DNA of 64,000 bases from Phocoena phocoena (GCF_963924675.1 NC_089224.1:42575158-42639157); one strand, 5' to 3'; positions 48,571 through 60,951 are shown, counted from the first letter of the stretch. Notes: a model not told the origin generated them from the letters alone. Program-made: numbers and translations.

Positions 48571-49179
48571 CTCTCAATCTTCTCATATTTCTACCTGACC
48601 ACTTAAAGAGCAGAGGGCACAGAATAAGACACTCAGACAACACATATCTCATAACTTTTCTTAATTTCACACCACTCACAATCAAGTTAGTCTCTTGCTT
48701 AGTGCTGGACATTTTTTAAAGCCATTCTCAATTTTTTCATAAAAGTAATAACCAACACACTCCTCTTTAATTATTAGTCTCTTTATAGGACAGCGATCAT
48801 ATTTGTGTCTTGAGTATAACATTAATTCTACAAGTCTAAACTTGAAGAAAAAGAACTTATCTTTGAAAGTATTACATGTATGCCATAATGTTGATTACAA
48901 AGGAAACACTGTATTTGTCTGATTTTATAAAGGAGAAAAAATTTTTTTCTTCGTTCTTAAAACCAACAGTATCAGAGCGTCAATTGAACTAAAGTCTGTT
49001 GTTGTTTTTTCTGATCAAAGTAAAAAAAAAAAAGTCTAGTTTCACATAATTAATATTTAACTGATTAACATTAGTGAAAAATCAAACATTCAAACATATT
49101 AAATAATTAAGGGCAAAACAACAGAGAACAGTTGGCTTTAAAAACATAAAACAATGAAGTTCATATTGGTTTGATGGAA
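48571..49179. other. Unassigned AT-rich DNA
   Basis: No genes or repeats recognised. Confidence 0.45.
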
Positions 49180-49405
49180 AGAACATGATTTTTTAACTCT
49201 AGAGAGAACTGGTCTAATTTCTGATTGTACCGTATACTAGCTATGAGAGCTGAACCAAATTCATCAGCCTTTTGAACTTCAGCTTTCTCAGTTATAAATT
49301 GTAGATGATCAGTTAACTTCATGTTTTGTTGTGTATGTGAGAATTAAATGAGGTGATGTAGAAAGCTTGGTAGATGCTTGGTAGATGAGAGTCACCTAGT
49401 TACTA
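49180..49405 (+). repeat. MIR SINE
   Basis: 'tggtctaatttctgattgta', 'gaacttcagctttctcagtt', 'ataaattgtagatgatcagt' and 'gtgagaattaaatgaggtga' follow the MIR core. Within it gcttggtagat is duplicated in tandem near 49364-49387. Confidence 0.75.
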
Positions 49406-52400
49406 TACAAAATATATATATATGAACTATACCCCTCAATATTTCAAGGAAAACTTGAAAATAATACTCTTCATACTTCACTGATTTCTCACACACTCCC
49501 CAAATCCATTTTACTACTCAAAGTCTTAGTTTTGAACTAGTATTTCAATTCTGTTATTCCGGCATCCCACATCCAAGACACTGCTGCAATGGAGATACAA
49601 AAATAAGAATCTGACCCTCTGTCCCTCGGACAGACTTGACAAAGGTTCGTTTTTACCCAGTTGGTTAAGTTCAATACTTAACCTTTCTGGGCCAGAAATA
49701 ACGACTGACTGCCGGTTTGATATTCCTTGTGCATGTGGAATCTAACTCTGTCTTCAGGCCTGAGGGAGGCGCACTATATCACTGCCAAAGGGAGCAGTAC
49801 ATAGACCCACAAACTAATTTTCATCGTAAGTCAGTGGGGCTTGCATCATTTACTAAAAGCACCAGGTCCCCCTCAGGATTTTCTCAAGTTTTCATTACTA
49901 CAGGGTGACATTTACAGAAGAGAAAGGGGGCTCCTTTTAAACAGAGAGAGACAACTTGGATTTTCCATTTCCTTGGGCAACTGTTATACCCTCCCTTATT
50001 ATGGTGAGTTTCATTCATTCAACGTTTCAAGAAGTCAGCTCTGTTTTGTAGAATCATCAGGCCTAGGTTAGCAATGTTTAGGAAAGTGTTCAATATGCTT
50101 CACTCTTCTTTTCATGTCCAGTTGGTTCAAATACTGTAATCTGAAGTCTCAAATTCTTTTTGCAATTTTTTTCCTATTTTATGCAATACCAAGTGGAAGG
50201 GAAAAAACGCTCAGAAAATCAAAATAATATTAAATAGCTGTCTAAATCAGTTTTCCTCCACAAACAAATGTAACAATACATTAAGAATATATTTTAGAAA
50301 GCTAATGTGTCTTCTCTAAAGTTCCAACTGTAGAAGTGGAAATTCTAGAATTTCCAAATGTTTAATAATCCCTCTTATTGTAATTATTTCTGGTTTTACA
50401 TGCTACCAAAAAAGTTTATTTCTTTTGGAGCATTCCTAAGGAATAGTAATTATATATATTGTTAAGGAATAATTCCTAAATTTCAATATTCTTTATTTGT
50501 ACACATTTTATATTGAAATTAACCATTTTTAATTATAATAGGTTTTGCATCTACAAGTCAATTCAGGGTCTCGAATATTCCTGGATTTTAGAATTTACAA
50601 TGCATCCCAATTTAGGTAACCCATTAGAGCCTGTTCAAAACTCAGTTCCCAAATCCAGTCACAAAAACAAGACTACTTTACAGACAGTCCTTGTTAAAAA
50701 GAAACACAGAGAGGAGCAGAAACTGGCTTTTAGTTCATGCCATTTTAAGGAAGAGGTTTTCCTGTCGATTTCTAGCCACATGGGGTAGAAATGCAGTTTC
50801 AAAAAAGCAGATGAATTAAGGATCTAGCAGGTGATGGTTCACCTCCTCCTCCTTGCTGGTTCAGTGGATTGATGACAGATAAATAACCAACTGTTACCAT
50901 TTCCACTGGGATGTCTCCTTGCTATTCAATTGAATTCATATTTGTTGTAATAAAAGATATGGTTACCAGCACATGACAGTACTTTGTTCAAAGACACAGT
51001 CACCACATTGATTTCCCAACCCAAAATCGCATCAGGAAAAGGTAGAGACACCCAACTGACTAACAGATTGCAGAAAGAAGAAGGTTAAGGAATTTTCTAG
51101 CTTATAGATTTTTGCAAGATTCCTTTCCTTATTAAAGCTTTATAATATTTTCCTCGTGCATTTGTTCCAAAAAGGAGGATTTTTTTTTAATTTTCCAGTT
51201 TGTGTCTGTGTGTCTTTGTGTGCTCCTGTGTGCGTGTGTGTGTGTGTGTGTTTGTCTATGTGTGTGTAATTAAAGCTTTCTTCATACAAACCAATAAATT
51301 CTCTTCCGGGATAGATATGAAAAGATTTTTTTAACCTACTTTGCAGAGTAATTTTTATTCCCAGTAAGTGCTGTATATGTGAAAGTAAATATATATGTAT
51401 ATATACTTTTAAACAAATTTCATTTACGAACCTCCCAAGGGTGAATGGATTGTACAAGTTTACCTTCTGTATTTGCTATAGAACTGTAGCTGAAGCTAGA
51501 ATTCTTCTCTCTCTTGCCCTCTAGTGCAGCTTGTCAATATAACATTGCTTATCCCTCATGCCTCCTTCAGAGTTTACCCATTTGATGCAACTACTGTGTC
51601 TTTTGTTGGGGCTTATTATTTCTACTCCACCCACAGCATTCAAGGATCCAATAGATAATGAAATGAGATTGTGAGAGAAGGGAGATTGTACACAGTAAAG
51701 GCACTGAGAGTTCAGGGGGATGGACAATGCTGGTTGAAGGAAGTTTGTGCCACTCCTTGTTTCTAAGTATACTAATGCCTACTTAGGAAAAAATAAAAAA
51801 GACACAAATCAAGAAATGTTTGTCTGGGTCCATTTTAAGGATGAAGGGAATAAAAGAGCATAAGCTCGCAGGGCAACAGGACCTTCTCTCCTTATTTGCT
51901 ACATGTCCCACCCACACCCACAGCAGACAAATTTCAAATGCAAATTGTTATTTTTTCTTTATGAGGATAAAAAGTCACGTTGCTATAATATATGAATATC
52001 TTGGGAAGTGTTGAATTTTGAATAAAGGTAAATAAATGAATGATTTTCACAGAATCATCTGTTTTTCTTTGATTTTCATGTCTATTATCTCTGTCCTCTT
52101 GTATTTAAAGTCTTTAATCTTTGGGGCATGCCGAAGTGTGTGGATATTCAGTGACAACATGAAGACAGTTTTTATCTGCCTTAAAAGAAAAAAAAAAAAA
52201 AGCCCTAATGTCAATTAAGATGGCATCAGGTCCTTGTCTCATCTGTGTCCCAACCTAAATCAATCATTTATAATGCCCTTGACTACATTCCAAATTGAAT
52301 TGATATGACTAAAATATATGAGATTATATAATAAATAAAATAAATTCAAAAGTAATGCTAGCAAAGAAAGTTGCGCTAAGCTGAAGTAATTATGCTTTTA

Positions 52401-52786
52401 GTCATCCACTGCAGCATTGATTCTCCATAATCCCTCTCATTTCCTGAAAATAGCTAAGTCTAAAGGTGGTGTGACACACAGACCACAGAATAACTAATTC
52501 AGGTCAATAGGAGCCTCAATTCTTAACTACTTGGTCGATTTGATCAGGAGGCAATTATCATCCAGACACTATATGCCTTAAAAACTGGAAATTTTGAGGT
52601 TTTTCTACTATGTTATATTAAGTGTGGAGGTCATTTCTTTTAGCCTAAGACCAAGGTAAATATAATGGAAAGGCTATCGAGGCCATTTGGTAGAGATACG
52701 TTGTAGCTTGCATTCTTGGAATATGAAGCAGTTAAATGACAACTTTTATTTTTTCAAGAGAGTGGTTTGAAAGTAATAATCTAAGT
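49406..52786. other. Unassigned DNA
   Basis: The longest stretch with no named repeat, 3.4 kb. The segment 49550-50090 is less AT-rich and keeps several CpGs. A (GT)n-like run lies at about 51228-51250. No ORF exceeds 105 codons and none shows a domain. Part of it may be old decayed repeat. Confidence 0.4.
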
Positions 52787-53016
52787 CAGGGTTTCTCAAC
52801 CTAAGCATTATTGAAAATTTGGGCCAAATACTTCTTTGTTGTGGGGGACTGTCCTGTGTATTGCAGGATATTAACAGCATCTCTGGACTCTACATAGTAA
52901 ATTCCAATAGCACCTTCACCCAACTTGTGACAACCAAAAACATCTCCAGATACTGACAAATGTCTCTGAAGGGGGGTGGTGTAGCAAAAAAAAAAAAACC
53001 CTGGTTGAGAACCACT
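52787..53016 (-). mobile_element. MER20 (hAT-Charlie) element
   Basis: Imperfect inverted ends 'cagggtttctcaacc' and 'ggttgagaaccact' flank 'ttctttgttgtgggggactg', 'tgtgacaaccaaaaacatct' and 'ccagatactgacaaatgtct', the MER20 core read in reverse. Length is about 230 bp. The flanking 8-mers atctaagt (52779-52786) and atctaaac (53017-53024) fit a hAT-type 8-bp duplication with two mismatches. Confidence 0.88.
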
Positions 53017-53109
53017 ATCTAAACCAGTATTTTCACTTATATTAACAACAAGAAATATATTAACAGTAATAAAGGAGACAGTGTCTTGAATAAACATGAT
53101 AGGGAAGTA

Positions 53110-53285
53110 ATAATAGCTCTTATTGTCTCTAATCCATTATGCAATTTGATGTGAAGTCTTTATGCTATTTTATAGTCAAGCAATCTAGAGTATGAGACAG
53201 TGCTCCAATATCATATGGCAACTGGAAAAGCTAAGACTTGAATCCAGGTCAGATAGATTCCAAAGCCAGTATTTTTCCACTGCCT
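53110..53285 (-). repeat. MIR SINE, antisense
   Basis: 'ctattttatagtcaagcaat', 'agctaagacttgaatccagg' and 'ccaaagccagtatttttcca' follow reverse-complement MIR order (tissue-independent ancient SINE); moderate divergence. Confidence 0.68.
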
Positions 53286-54149
53286 ACTTTTTAATAGTTG
53301 ATGCTTATCAATCCCCTAGCACCAAACATTATGATGACCCCCAACTCTAAATGACAAGTCAGTAGCCGGTACTGTCACTGTCATGTTGAAAAACAAACAA
53401 ACACACACACACACACAAGGATCTAAACAATTTTAAATGACTTATCCAAAGCCATATTTAAAGTGTAACACTTCATCCTGATTATATCCGAATATACCAC
53501 CAATTACCCAAAGATATGAGGTATAACATTAATCAGGGGGGATACAGTGCTAGCTATTTAACTGATCCCATTTACTGCACTAATACCCAAATCCAGAAGC
53601 TAATGTAGGACATACTTACACTGCAAATAAAATGATCAGTGTAAGAGGCTTAAAATAAAACACAATCCCAACATTTTTATGTAAAAATATTCCATCACCT
53701 CAGCTTCATGACCCGGAATTTGTGATGTAAATAATTTACAATAATATAAGTGAGATATCACCTGGTGTGTGTGGACCACAGATAAATTTAGGTTCAAAAA
53801 TGAGCGTCAAAACCTGTAATGAGTTGCAGAGGAGAAAGGTTATTGCAACTAAGGAAAGGAACATTCGATTTCTGACTGCTCTTCCCTTTGACTCTTCCCT
53901 ACATCCCCAATAAATGACAATATTTGATTGATATTTGTATACAGGAAAAAGTCAGCCACCTTTTTAAGAGACAGCCTTTTCTTTAGTTGTTGCAAGCACA
54001 TGCAATAATATATAGGTAAGCAGCATATGCACATTTGTTCATTGTTTTTTATTATGTTTGTTATAAATAATTCAGTGTATAGAATATCATCTCTACGTAG
54101 CATTCACCTTATCTTATGTATCAGTCCAAATACAGAAGTATATATATTA
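53286..54149. other. Unassigned AT-rich DNA with a short (CA)n
   Basis: A short (CA)n tract lies at about 53400-53417. Nothing else recognised. Confidence 0.45.
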
Positions 54150-54290
54150 TTATCTATTCATTCATTTATTTATGTATTCATCAAAGATTAACTGGGCATT
54201 AACTATGAGTTATGAAACATATTAAGTGATCAGACTACAAAGAAAACTAAGACAATTTCCCACTCATAAGGAGGCTACTGTATTCATTCA
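54150..54290 (-). mobile_element. LINE-2 3' end, antisense, degenerate
   Basis: 'ctattcattcatttatttat', then 'aactgggcattaactatgag' and 'cccactcataaggaggctac' match the reverse complement of the L2 3' terminus in outline. Confidence 0.5.
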
Positions 54291-55254
54291 AGACTTTGTA
54301 TTTTTCAGAAGTTTTTACTGTATAAGTGCTCTAGTCCTCACAGCAAAAGTGAGAAAGTCAGGAATGGGATGAATTATTGTTCAGAGATATATGGTAATGA
54401 GTATCCTTCCTATCACACTAGCCTCTATTTGCATTGTATACAGGAAACATTTTTATTTGACTACTGAACCAGAAATAAGGATCTGCTTCTAGAGAATGTC
54501 TGATATCAACAGGGACACAGATGAGACAAAGACCAAATGTCACTATCATTAACACTATGATTTTACTCTTTTTTCTAAGTGTGATAAAACTATGTTCACA
54601 TTTCCACTGAGCAACTCTCCATCTGCATTGACCTGAAGATTGTGAATTATAAATATACAGGGATGAAGATGGCAAACATGAAATCAAAGAAAAACATAAG
54701 ACCCATTACTCACATGAGCTTTAGAGATTCTGCCTGCTTTATAAATGATTCTACTTTTTCAAAACATAGAGGCACAAAATGACATACATTTTAAACATTA
54801 CACACACGAACACAGACACACACACACATACCCCTTCAATGCAAAGGAATTTACTGATGCTCATTCCTATACTGTCTATTATTCAAATCAACTGCAGAAC
54901 AAGTGGAGAAAAAGCAGATTGTTTCTAAATGCCATGTTTCGTATATTCAGAACATCAACACTAGTTCATATTAAATAAGAGGCATGCTAATACATATATC
55001 ATAGATTTCTCACTGAAAGAAACCTTAGCAATTATTTAGTCTAAATGTTTTGAATAATTTTAACCATGTGGACACATATTCAAAAGAACTGCTCAAAGGA
55101 AATCCTAAGTGAAACATAAACAAATACAAAAACAATATCAAAATTGCTCTGAGAATAGTGGCCACCTGTTCTACATTCTCCTCCCTCCATCCTGCCCCCA
55201 TTTACAGTAGGGGGTCTGCAGAACCCCTAATCTTCAAGGGAACACTGTTTGAAT
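54291..55254. other. Unassigned AT-rich DNA
   Basis: It holds a short imperfect (CA)n near 54801-54830. No exon or other repeat recognised. Confidence 0.45.
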
Positions 55255-55355
55255 ACCACTGATTTTAGTCCTGACCTCTCACTTTGTAAGGGAACACACA
55301 GTGATGCTCAGAAAAGTGGTGGGACTTACCCAAGGTCATTCATTAGCTATATGCA
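55255..55355 (-). repeat. Possible MIR SINE fragment, antisense
   Basis: 'cagtgatgctcagaaaagtg', 'gtgggacttacccaaggtca' and 'ttcattagctatatgcagac' resemble the MIR centre in reverse complement. Confidence 0.55.
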
Positions 55356-55379
55356 GACCATGACATATCAACTTGTCTT

Positions 55380-55440
55380 GAACATCATCATCCTCATTAT
55401 CATCGTCATCGTCTCATCATTATCATCATCGTCACCAGAA
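55380..55440. repeat. Imperfect (CAT/TCA)n microsatellite
   Basis: A trinucleotide-like array of atc/tca/cgt variants ('catcatcatcctcattatca', 'tcgtcatcgtctcatcatta'). Interruptions suggest an old array. Confidence 0.9.
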
Positions 55441-56537
55441 GCATGAACGGCATGACGCTGAGGTTATTAGCATGTTACTGGGGATTATGTGCCTACCAGA
55501 CAACACATCAGAATGCTTTATATCTCACCAGAGACCAAACGAGAACGATCAAAATCATGAGAATCTTCCATTCTCCTTTATATGGAATTCCAAGAGCGTC
55601 TCAGGTCCAGAACTGGCCTAAAAGTTGTTTCTTCAAAGTGTAAATACTCAATAACGGATCCAGGGATAGGATTAATACCACAAAGGTCTCAGAATATGGT
55701 TTCTTCCCTTTACTTTATATCATTTCTTGTGTGGGCTATTATTTGTCTTATTATTTTAGGGTTGGTTTACCCAACTGACACAAATATTAGGGTTACTCTC
55801 TCACCAGTGAGGATAAATCACTACAGAGGAATAGACATTTATATATAGCTAAGGAAAGGACACACAACATACACACAGCTAGCCAGCCAAGACACAATAT
55901 CAACACATATTCCATGATTTTGATGTATTTGTTTTAACCCTCTCCAAATACAATTTAAATTGCTTGTTGGTTAGTTGTTTGTTCTGTTTGGCTATAGGCA
56001 AACCTCCAAAACTGGAAATAGAGGTGTAGGAAATGAACATGAAATTCAGGCTATTCCCTACAGCATTTTCTTAGAGAAAGAGAAAAAAATGCTAGGAGGT
56101 TACATTCTCACATACTATAAAACTTTTACTTTACAAATTGTTAATAACACCAAACCAAGTTACGAAGTGAGTGAAAACTCAATTCTTTTTACTGCTACAG
56201 GATATTGTGAGTTGTTACCATTGTGCAAAAAAGAAGAAAGCCCTGTGCATGTGTGTGTGTGTGTCCATCTGAAGCTTACGCATTTTTCCATTTAATTAAA
56301 ACTCTCTTCTGCAGGTTTATTAAATTGCATCAGCAGTTAGACACACATTTTCTTTCCCAACATTAATGTTAAGCAAAGTGTTTTAAAGCCCTCTAAAAGA
56401 ATAATTTCCCATTAAACCAGCAGATCAAACTCTGACCAAATTCTATACAAGTCAGGAAATATAGCTGTTTCAGACACAGCACTAAACTAGGGAGAAAAAC
56501 TGTTCCTTTACACCCAAGAAGGAAAACAACATGAAAG

Positions 56538-56540
<3 letters not shown>
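55441..56540. other. Unassigned DNA
   Basis: No recognised repeats or genes. Open frames of 66-106 codons lack domains. Confidence 0.42.
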
Positions 56541-56590
<50 letters not shown>

Positions 56591-56645
56591 GGAGAGAGAG
56601 AAAGGAAGGGAGGGTAGAAGGGGGAGGGAGAGGGGAAAGAAAGGC
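56541..56645. repeat. (GA)n tract extending into a longer purine-rich run
   Basis: About 47 bp of pure (GA)n is followed by 'ggaaggagagagagaaagga' and further G/A sequence to about 56645 with a single pyrimidine. Long homopurine mirror-like tracts can form triplex (H-DNA) and bind GAGA-type factors. The Ser-Leu-rich minus-strand ORF here is a translation artefact. Confidence 0.96.
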
Positions 56646-56699
56646 AATTAAGCTAATGCAAGTTGGGTGTCACAAGGTTATAGATATTTCAAGAGCTGA

Positions 56700-56940
56700 G
56701 CAATTTACCGTCTGGAAAAGGAGAAGAGCTCTTGCATAAAATGTCCCCCAGTTCAGATTTATTATGCTTTTAGTTGTGTTATATGTGATACAATTAGCAG
56801 GAGGTGCCAATAAGGCGTTCTCTCAAGGACGTGGTCATCCCGTGCCATCTGTTATTAATTGCATTGTCCTTTCCACATCCAGCTAGAGGGGACAAAGTTC
56901 TCTGAGAAACACCTGCAAATTCTCACTGCAAATGACCAGA
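56700..56940. promoter_or_regulatory. Candidate conserved non-coding segment
   Basis: A 240-bp block of higher complexity than its surroundings carries retained CpGs (aaggcgttc, gacgtgg, cccgtgc), an E-box-like ccatctg at about 56845, and homeodomain/POU-like ttattaattgcatt at about 56852. It has no repeat signature. Call rests on composition and motif clustering only. Confidence 0.25.
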
Positions 56941-56945
56941 ATTTT

Positions 56946-59349
56946 AAAATACTTAAACAAAGAAAAAAGGATAGGTCAGATCTCTAAAATCTGCCCACCC
57001 TGTGTTGAAAAATATATAATGGATCCTGATGCAATAGCATTCTCAGTTACTGGGACTGTTTCTCTGTCATTGTACTCTGCTACATTGATAGCTTTTCAGG
57101 CAACATAATATACTACATAAATGAAAATGAATAATTGGAACATTCTCCTAGAACTATAACGATCCTCTATATGGCTTAGTGAAGATTCAGATGTTTAAAT
57201 AGACTTTTTTAATAAATCAAAAAACAAAGATAATAAAAATTGACTGGGAGGTTATTTTTAGATTTTGGCATTTGGGGTGATTCATATCAGTCTTAAGAAT
57301 CCAGTTCTGAAAATTAGTATTCCTATAACTTTGCAAATGCCTTCTCAATTTGGCACGTATTTTCATTTCAAAGTATGAATTAAAGGATGCTATTAAAATA
57401 CAAATATCTATTAAAACAATTTCAACTAATTTCAGAAACACTAACTTACTTTTAACCATTTGTGCTGCCTGTTCTTTTCTCTGATTTCCACTCGACCTGA
57501 ATCTCTGAAGCAGGCAACTGCTGCGGTCAGTCTTGTATTCTGTTCTCTTGTTTGAACAGTAATGAATACTCCCGATGCTACAGGGTGAAGCTCTAAAGCA
57601 CTTCACAGGAATGTTTTAAAACTCCTTTATGACCAGTAATTCAAAATATTTTTAACAACAGCATTGAGATTCTTTTGAAGGCCTGAGCTAAGGAAGTATT
57701 TTGAAAGGAATGAATGCTATTTAACTGATACTTTCCTGGTTTAAAAAAGTGTTATGTAGCCTAACTACCTACAGTTTGCTTGACAGTTAAATTATCTACC
57801 TCATCTTATGCATCTAGTTGTATCAAATTCAACTAAATTCAATTTACTAAAACTTGTCAAGGGAAAATAAAACCTTCCTCAAAAGAGTGTCATAAGTTAT
57901 GGCTAATTCAAGAATATAAAAACAGGAAAACATTTTCTCTACACAAGGTTTCAAATACTAAATTAGGAAAGTGCTCTATGCCTGTAACATATTGTTATAT
58001 GAAAAATTTGTAGTAAAATTAATTTCATGTATCAAAAAAAATCAAATAGTAAAGATTATTTTGAAATGTGGTTACAATTGATTCATTTTATTGCAAGAGG
58101 TAATTCTCTTACACCAGCATCCTCAGAAACCACTCACTTTTGTGTACTAAGCATACTTTTCTATTTGGGCATATTGATTATCTTCTCTCATTTGTTGGTT
58201 CCTTTGAGATATGCTTCACTTTGCCTTCAGTTTAAAAAATATCCATTTGCTGCTGTAATTCCCGTCATGTATTTCAATTTTTTAATTTAAAGTATGTGAT
58301 TTTATGGTTATACTACTAAATTAATTCAAAGATCTAGAATAACCATCTCCCAATGAATATGATAGATGTAAAGTTCCCATTCTCTTAACCTGTACCTTAG
58401 ATATATTTAATTGAACTGCATATGCCCAATCTTTTTTAATATTTTTATTGTCTTTCTTTCAGAGTACATCCATCCCTTATCATTATTTTTTAAAAAGAAT
58501 ATCAAAATATTGCATGCATGAACAAACTGCTTGAGTCAGTAACTACATTAATGCTGTCTAAATAATGATTTTTATTGGCATGAACCCTGCAACTGTCAAT
58601 GAAAATATCAAACCACTGAAAGTCCTTCCTTTCCTTTTCTTTGCTTTCATGTTTGTATCCTGTTGCTTGGTGCTACTTTTAACTGACAGCAGAGCCAAGC
58701 AAGTAACTTTAGGGTCCCAGAAGTGGATTAGTATGGACTGAGTATGAATCTTTCCTAGGGGGAAGATTCTCATTAGAGTAATGATCTGATAAGTTGTTCT
58801 CTTAAGAACCCAGCCTTTAGGTTCTTAGTCACCGAGGTACCAGATCTTAGAATGTCCACTGAATAGTTCATCTGAAAAAGATGGGTTTTAGTCAGCAGAG
58901 CTTAATATGAGATAATAATATGCCATGCCAAAAATGCTAATGCAATCTTAAATAGTACATACTCACAAAGGTGGTGCAGACCTTTGACATAACACAAATT
59001 CAATATCCTTGCATTAGCAATTCATGTGTGACCAGAGAGGTACATGATATATATTAATGTAAATGGCCATAACAACACCTCCATTATAATTAAGAGTTAA
59101 ATGAAATATATTTAAAGCCCCCACTCTGGATTGGAATCTTATTTGTATACAGGAGCCTAATCAACCAGGCAAATTCTAATTCTTAGGGTGTTTTTTTTTT
59201 TTAACTGTTGGTAAATTCCTAAGGTTTTAGCCATATCTTTCAAAAAGATATGGTTTATAGCATGGTGTCCAGAAAAAGGCAGAAAACAGAGCAACAAAGT
59301 GGAGAGGTGAAAGCTCAATTTTTCCTGTCAGAGAAGACCAGTGTTTGAG
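56946..59349. other. Unassigned DNA
   Basis: About 2.4 kb with no recognised repeats. The only candidate is the exon-like segment at 57450-57592, listed separately. Confidence 0.4.
57450..57592 (-). other. Candidate exon, minus strand
   Basis: Read on the minus strand, the segment ends at ...ggttaaaa followed by a near-ideal donor gtaagtta (57442-57449). It begins after possible acceptors gtgctttag (exon start 57592) or ccctgtag (exon start 57577). A frame is open throughout, including 'LLQRFRSSGNQRKEQAAQMVK'. The protein is not recognised. It may be a non-coding RNA exon or chance. Confidence 0.2.
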
Positions 59350-59545
59350 ATATGTCAGTCTTGGTGACTATATGCAAGTCCTTAGGCTGGTGATATGACC
59401 AGGCCGGACTCCGGTTTCTAAGTTGATGATGGTAATGAAATCTGCCTTCTGAGGGTTCTGGACAAAAGGAGAAATAAATCATCTATAGCCTTACTACAGT
59501 GCCTAGCACATAACAAGTGATAAATCCTTGTTAGCTGAGGTGATA
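59350..59545 (+). repeat. Possible MIR SINE
   Basis: 'gtcagtcttggtgactatat', 'gcaagtccttaggctggtga', 'taaatcatctatagccttac' and 'cagtgcctagcacataacaa' match the MIR 3' half well; the 5' half is vague. Confidence 0.6.
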
Positions 59546-60104
59546 GTAATGTAAGAACAGCTATTAATAATCCTACTAGGCACAAGTCAGATCTTTCTGG
59601 AATCTTTATTTTGTTCTGCCCGTAATATATACAGGGATATATTTACAAATCAGAATGACTGAATAATGAGTTCTTGAGAAAATCAAGTCAATTGAGAACA
59701 AATGAATGTTTTACCCAGAAAGTAGTCTATATAAGACTCTTATAATTCCTGAAAGCTAATGTTTAGTGTTATTGTATGACAGAAAGTGTAGACCAACTCT
59801 GTGAAGCTTCAGAGCTTAGTACCAAGGAGCAAAAGTTAAATGTATTCACATTTCCTCTTATTTTAAGGAAAATATTTTGCAGTAAAAGAATATTAATCCA
59901 TCTGTACAAGTTAAAGAACTGCCTTATTAGGTACACTAATTAACTTCTAATTCTAAATTTCTATAATTTCCTTGAATCTTATTCTTATGAAATGCTATGG
60001 ACAGTTTCTTTATTCATTAGTTAACTTACTGAGCATATTCTAAGAAAAAGCCCAATGCTAGGTGGGTGTCATGTTAGAAAATATTATGATTCTACCAATA
60101 TTAA
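59546..60104. other. Unassigned AT-rich DNA
   Basis: Nothing recognised in this 560-bp stretch. Confidence 0.45.
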
Positions 60105-60208
60105 ACAACATTTATTGTGCACTTACTATCAGGTATGTCTAAATGTGTTACATGAATTACTTCATTAATTATCACAATATCCCTATTACCATACCCATTG
60201 TAAAAGGT
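60105..60208 (-). repeat. MIR SINE, antisense, left part of an interrupted copy
   Basis: 'catttattgtgcacttacta', 'aatgtgttacatgaattact', 'cattaattatcacaatatcc' and 'ttaccatacccattgtaaaa' correspond to the antisense MIR up to the 'ccattttacagatg' position. The remainder resumes at 61274 after a DNA transposon. Confidence 0.7.
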
Positions 60209-60464
60209 TCTAGGTACTTTAGCCATAAGCATCTTTGCTGTAGGCATCTTTGACACAGGGTTTTTGCCACAAACATGTTTGCCATATAACTAATTGAGTG
60301 TAAGGCAATTTGCTGTGAAAGATAAAATAACTGATTGACAGTTTGATTTCAACCGGTTGAAATGAGTTAGCATTTCCTCCAGTTAGCAACAGTATTAATG
60401 GCTTTATTGAACTGACAAGCGGTGATGATTTGCTCCAAGAGTTAGTTTCTCATTCTGAAAAACA

Positions 60465-60685
60465 CTACACTGGAGGAGGAAGAGGTCTCCAGGGTCTTGA
60501 AGGTACACAGTTGAACTCACATTTCCTACGGAACTTTGGAACATGTGACATGTGACAATATGCCAAAAACAAACAACAACGTAGAGGTTTTCACGACACA
60601 ATACAAAGCTCAGTTACAAACATGCGTCTTAGTATTTGGAAACTGATACCTCTCTTAATGAAGGAAGTAAATTTAGTGAAATAGG
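60465..60685 (+). pseudogene. MULE-type transposase C-terminal fragment, inactive
   Basis: In-order peptide fragments on the plus strand match the C-terminal signature of MULE transposases: 'YTGGGRG' (about 60466), 'FPTELWNM' (about 60522), 'PKTNNNVE' (about 60563), 'GFHDTIQSSV' and 'IWKLIPLLMKE' (about 60630-60662). These use different frames, with shifts before FPTELWNM and inside the NNNVE-GFH motif, and a TAG follows. The catalytic DDE region and N-terminal zinc finger are missing. The family transposase cuts and joins transposon ends in the nucleus; this copy cannot. Confidence 0.7.
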
Positions 60686-60951
60686 AAAAGTACAATGCTG
60701 AACAAGAAGATGAATCAACAAGCAAAAAAATACATAAAGTTATAGGATGTTATGAACAAAAGACCTAGAAGACAAGTACTTAGGTACAACCCATGAAAGA
60801 GCAATAAAATCAGTTATTTGCACAGTACTGCCATGAATCTGTAACATTTTCAATGTATTCAAATATTTTGTGTTTCACAATATAGTTTTTATTCATTTTC
60901 CATGCTTAATTATGTCTTTTTAATGTCTCTCTTTCATTTTCCATTATTTTA

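Noticed and set aside
56393..56647. 84-codon minus-strand ORF rich in Ser-Leu repeats
   Set aside because: It is simply the translation of the (GA)n/(TC)n microsatellite and its purine-rich flank.
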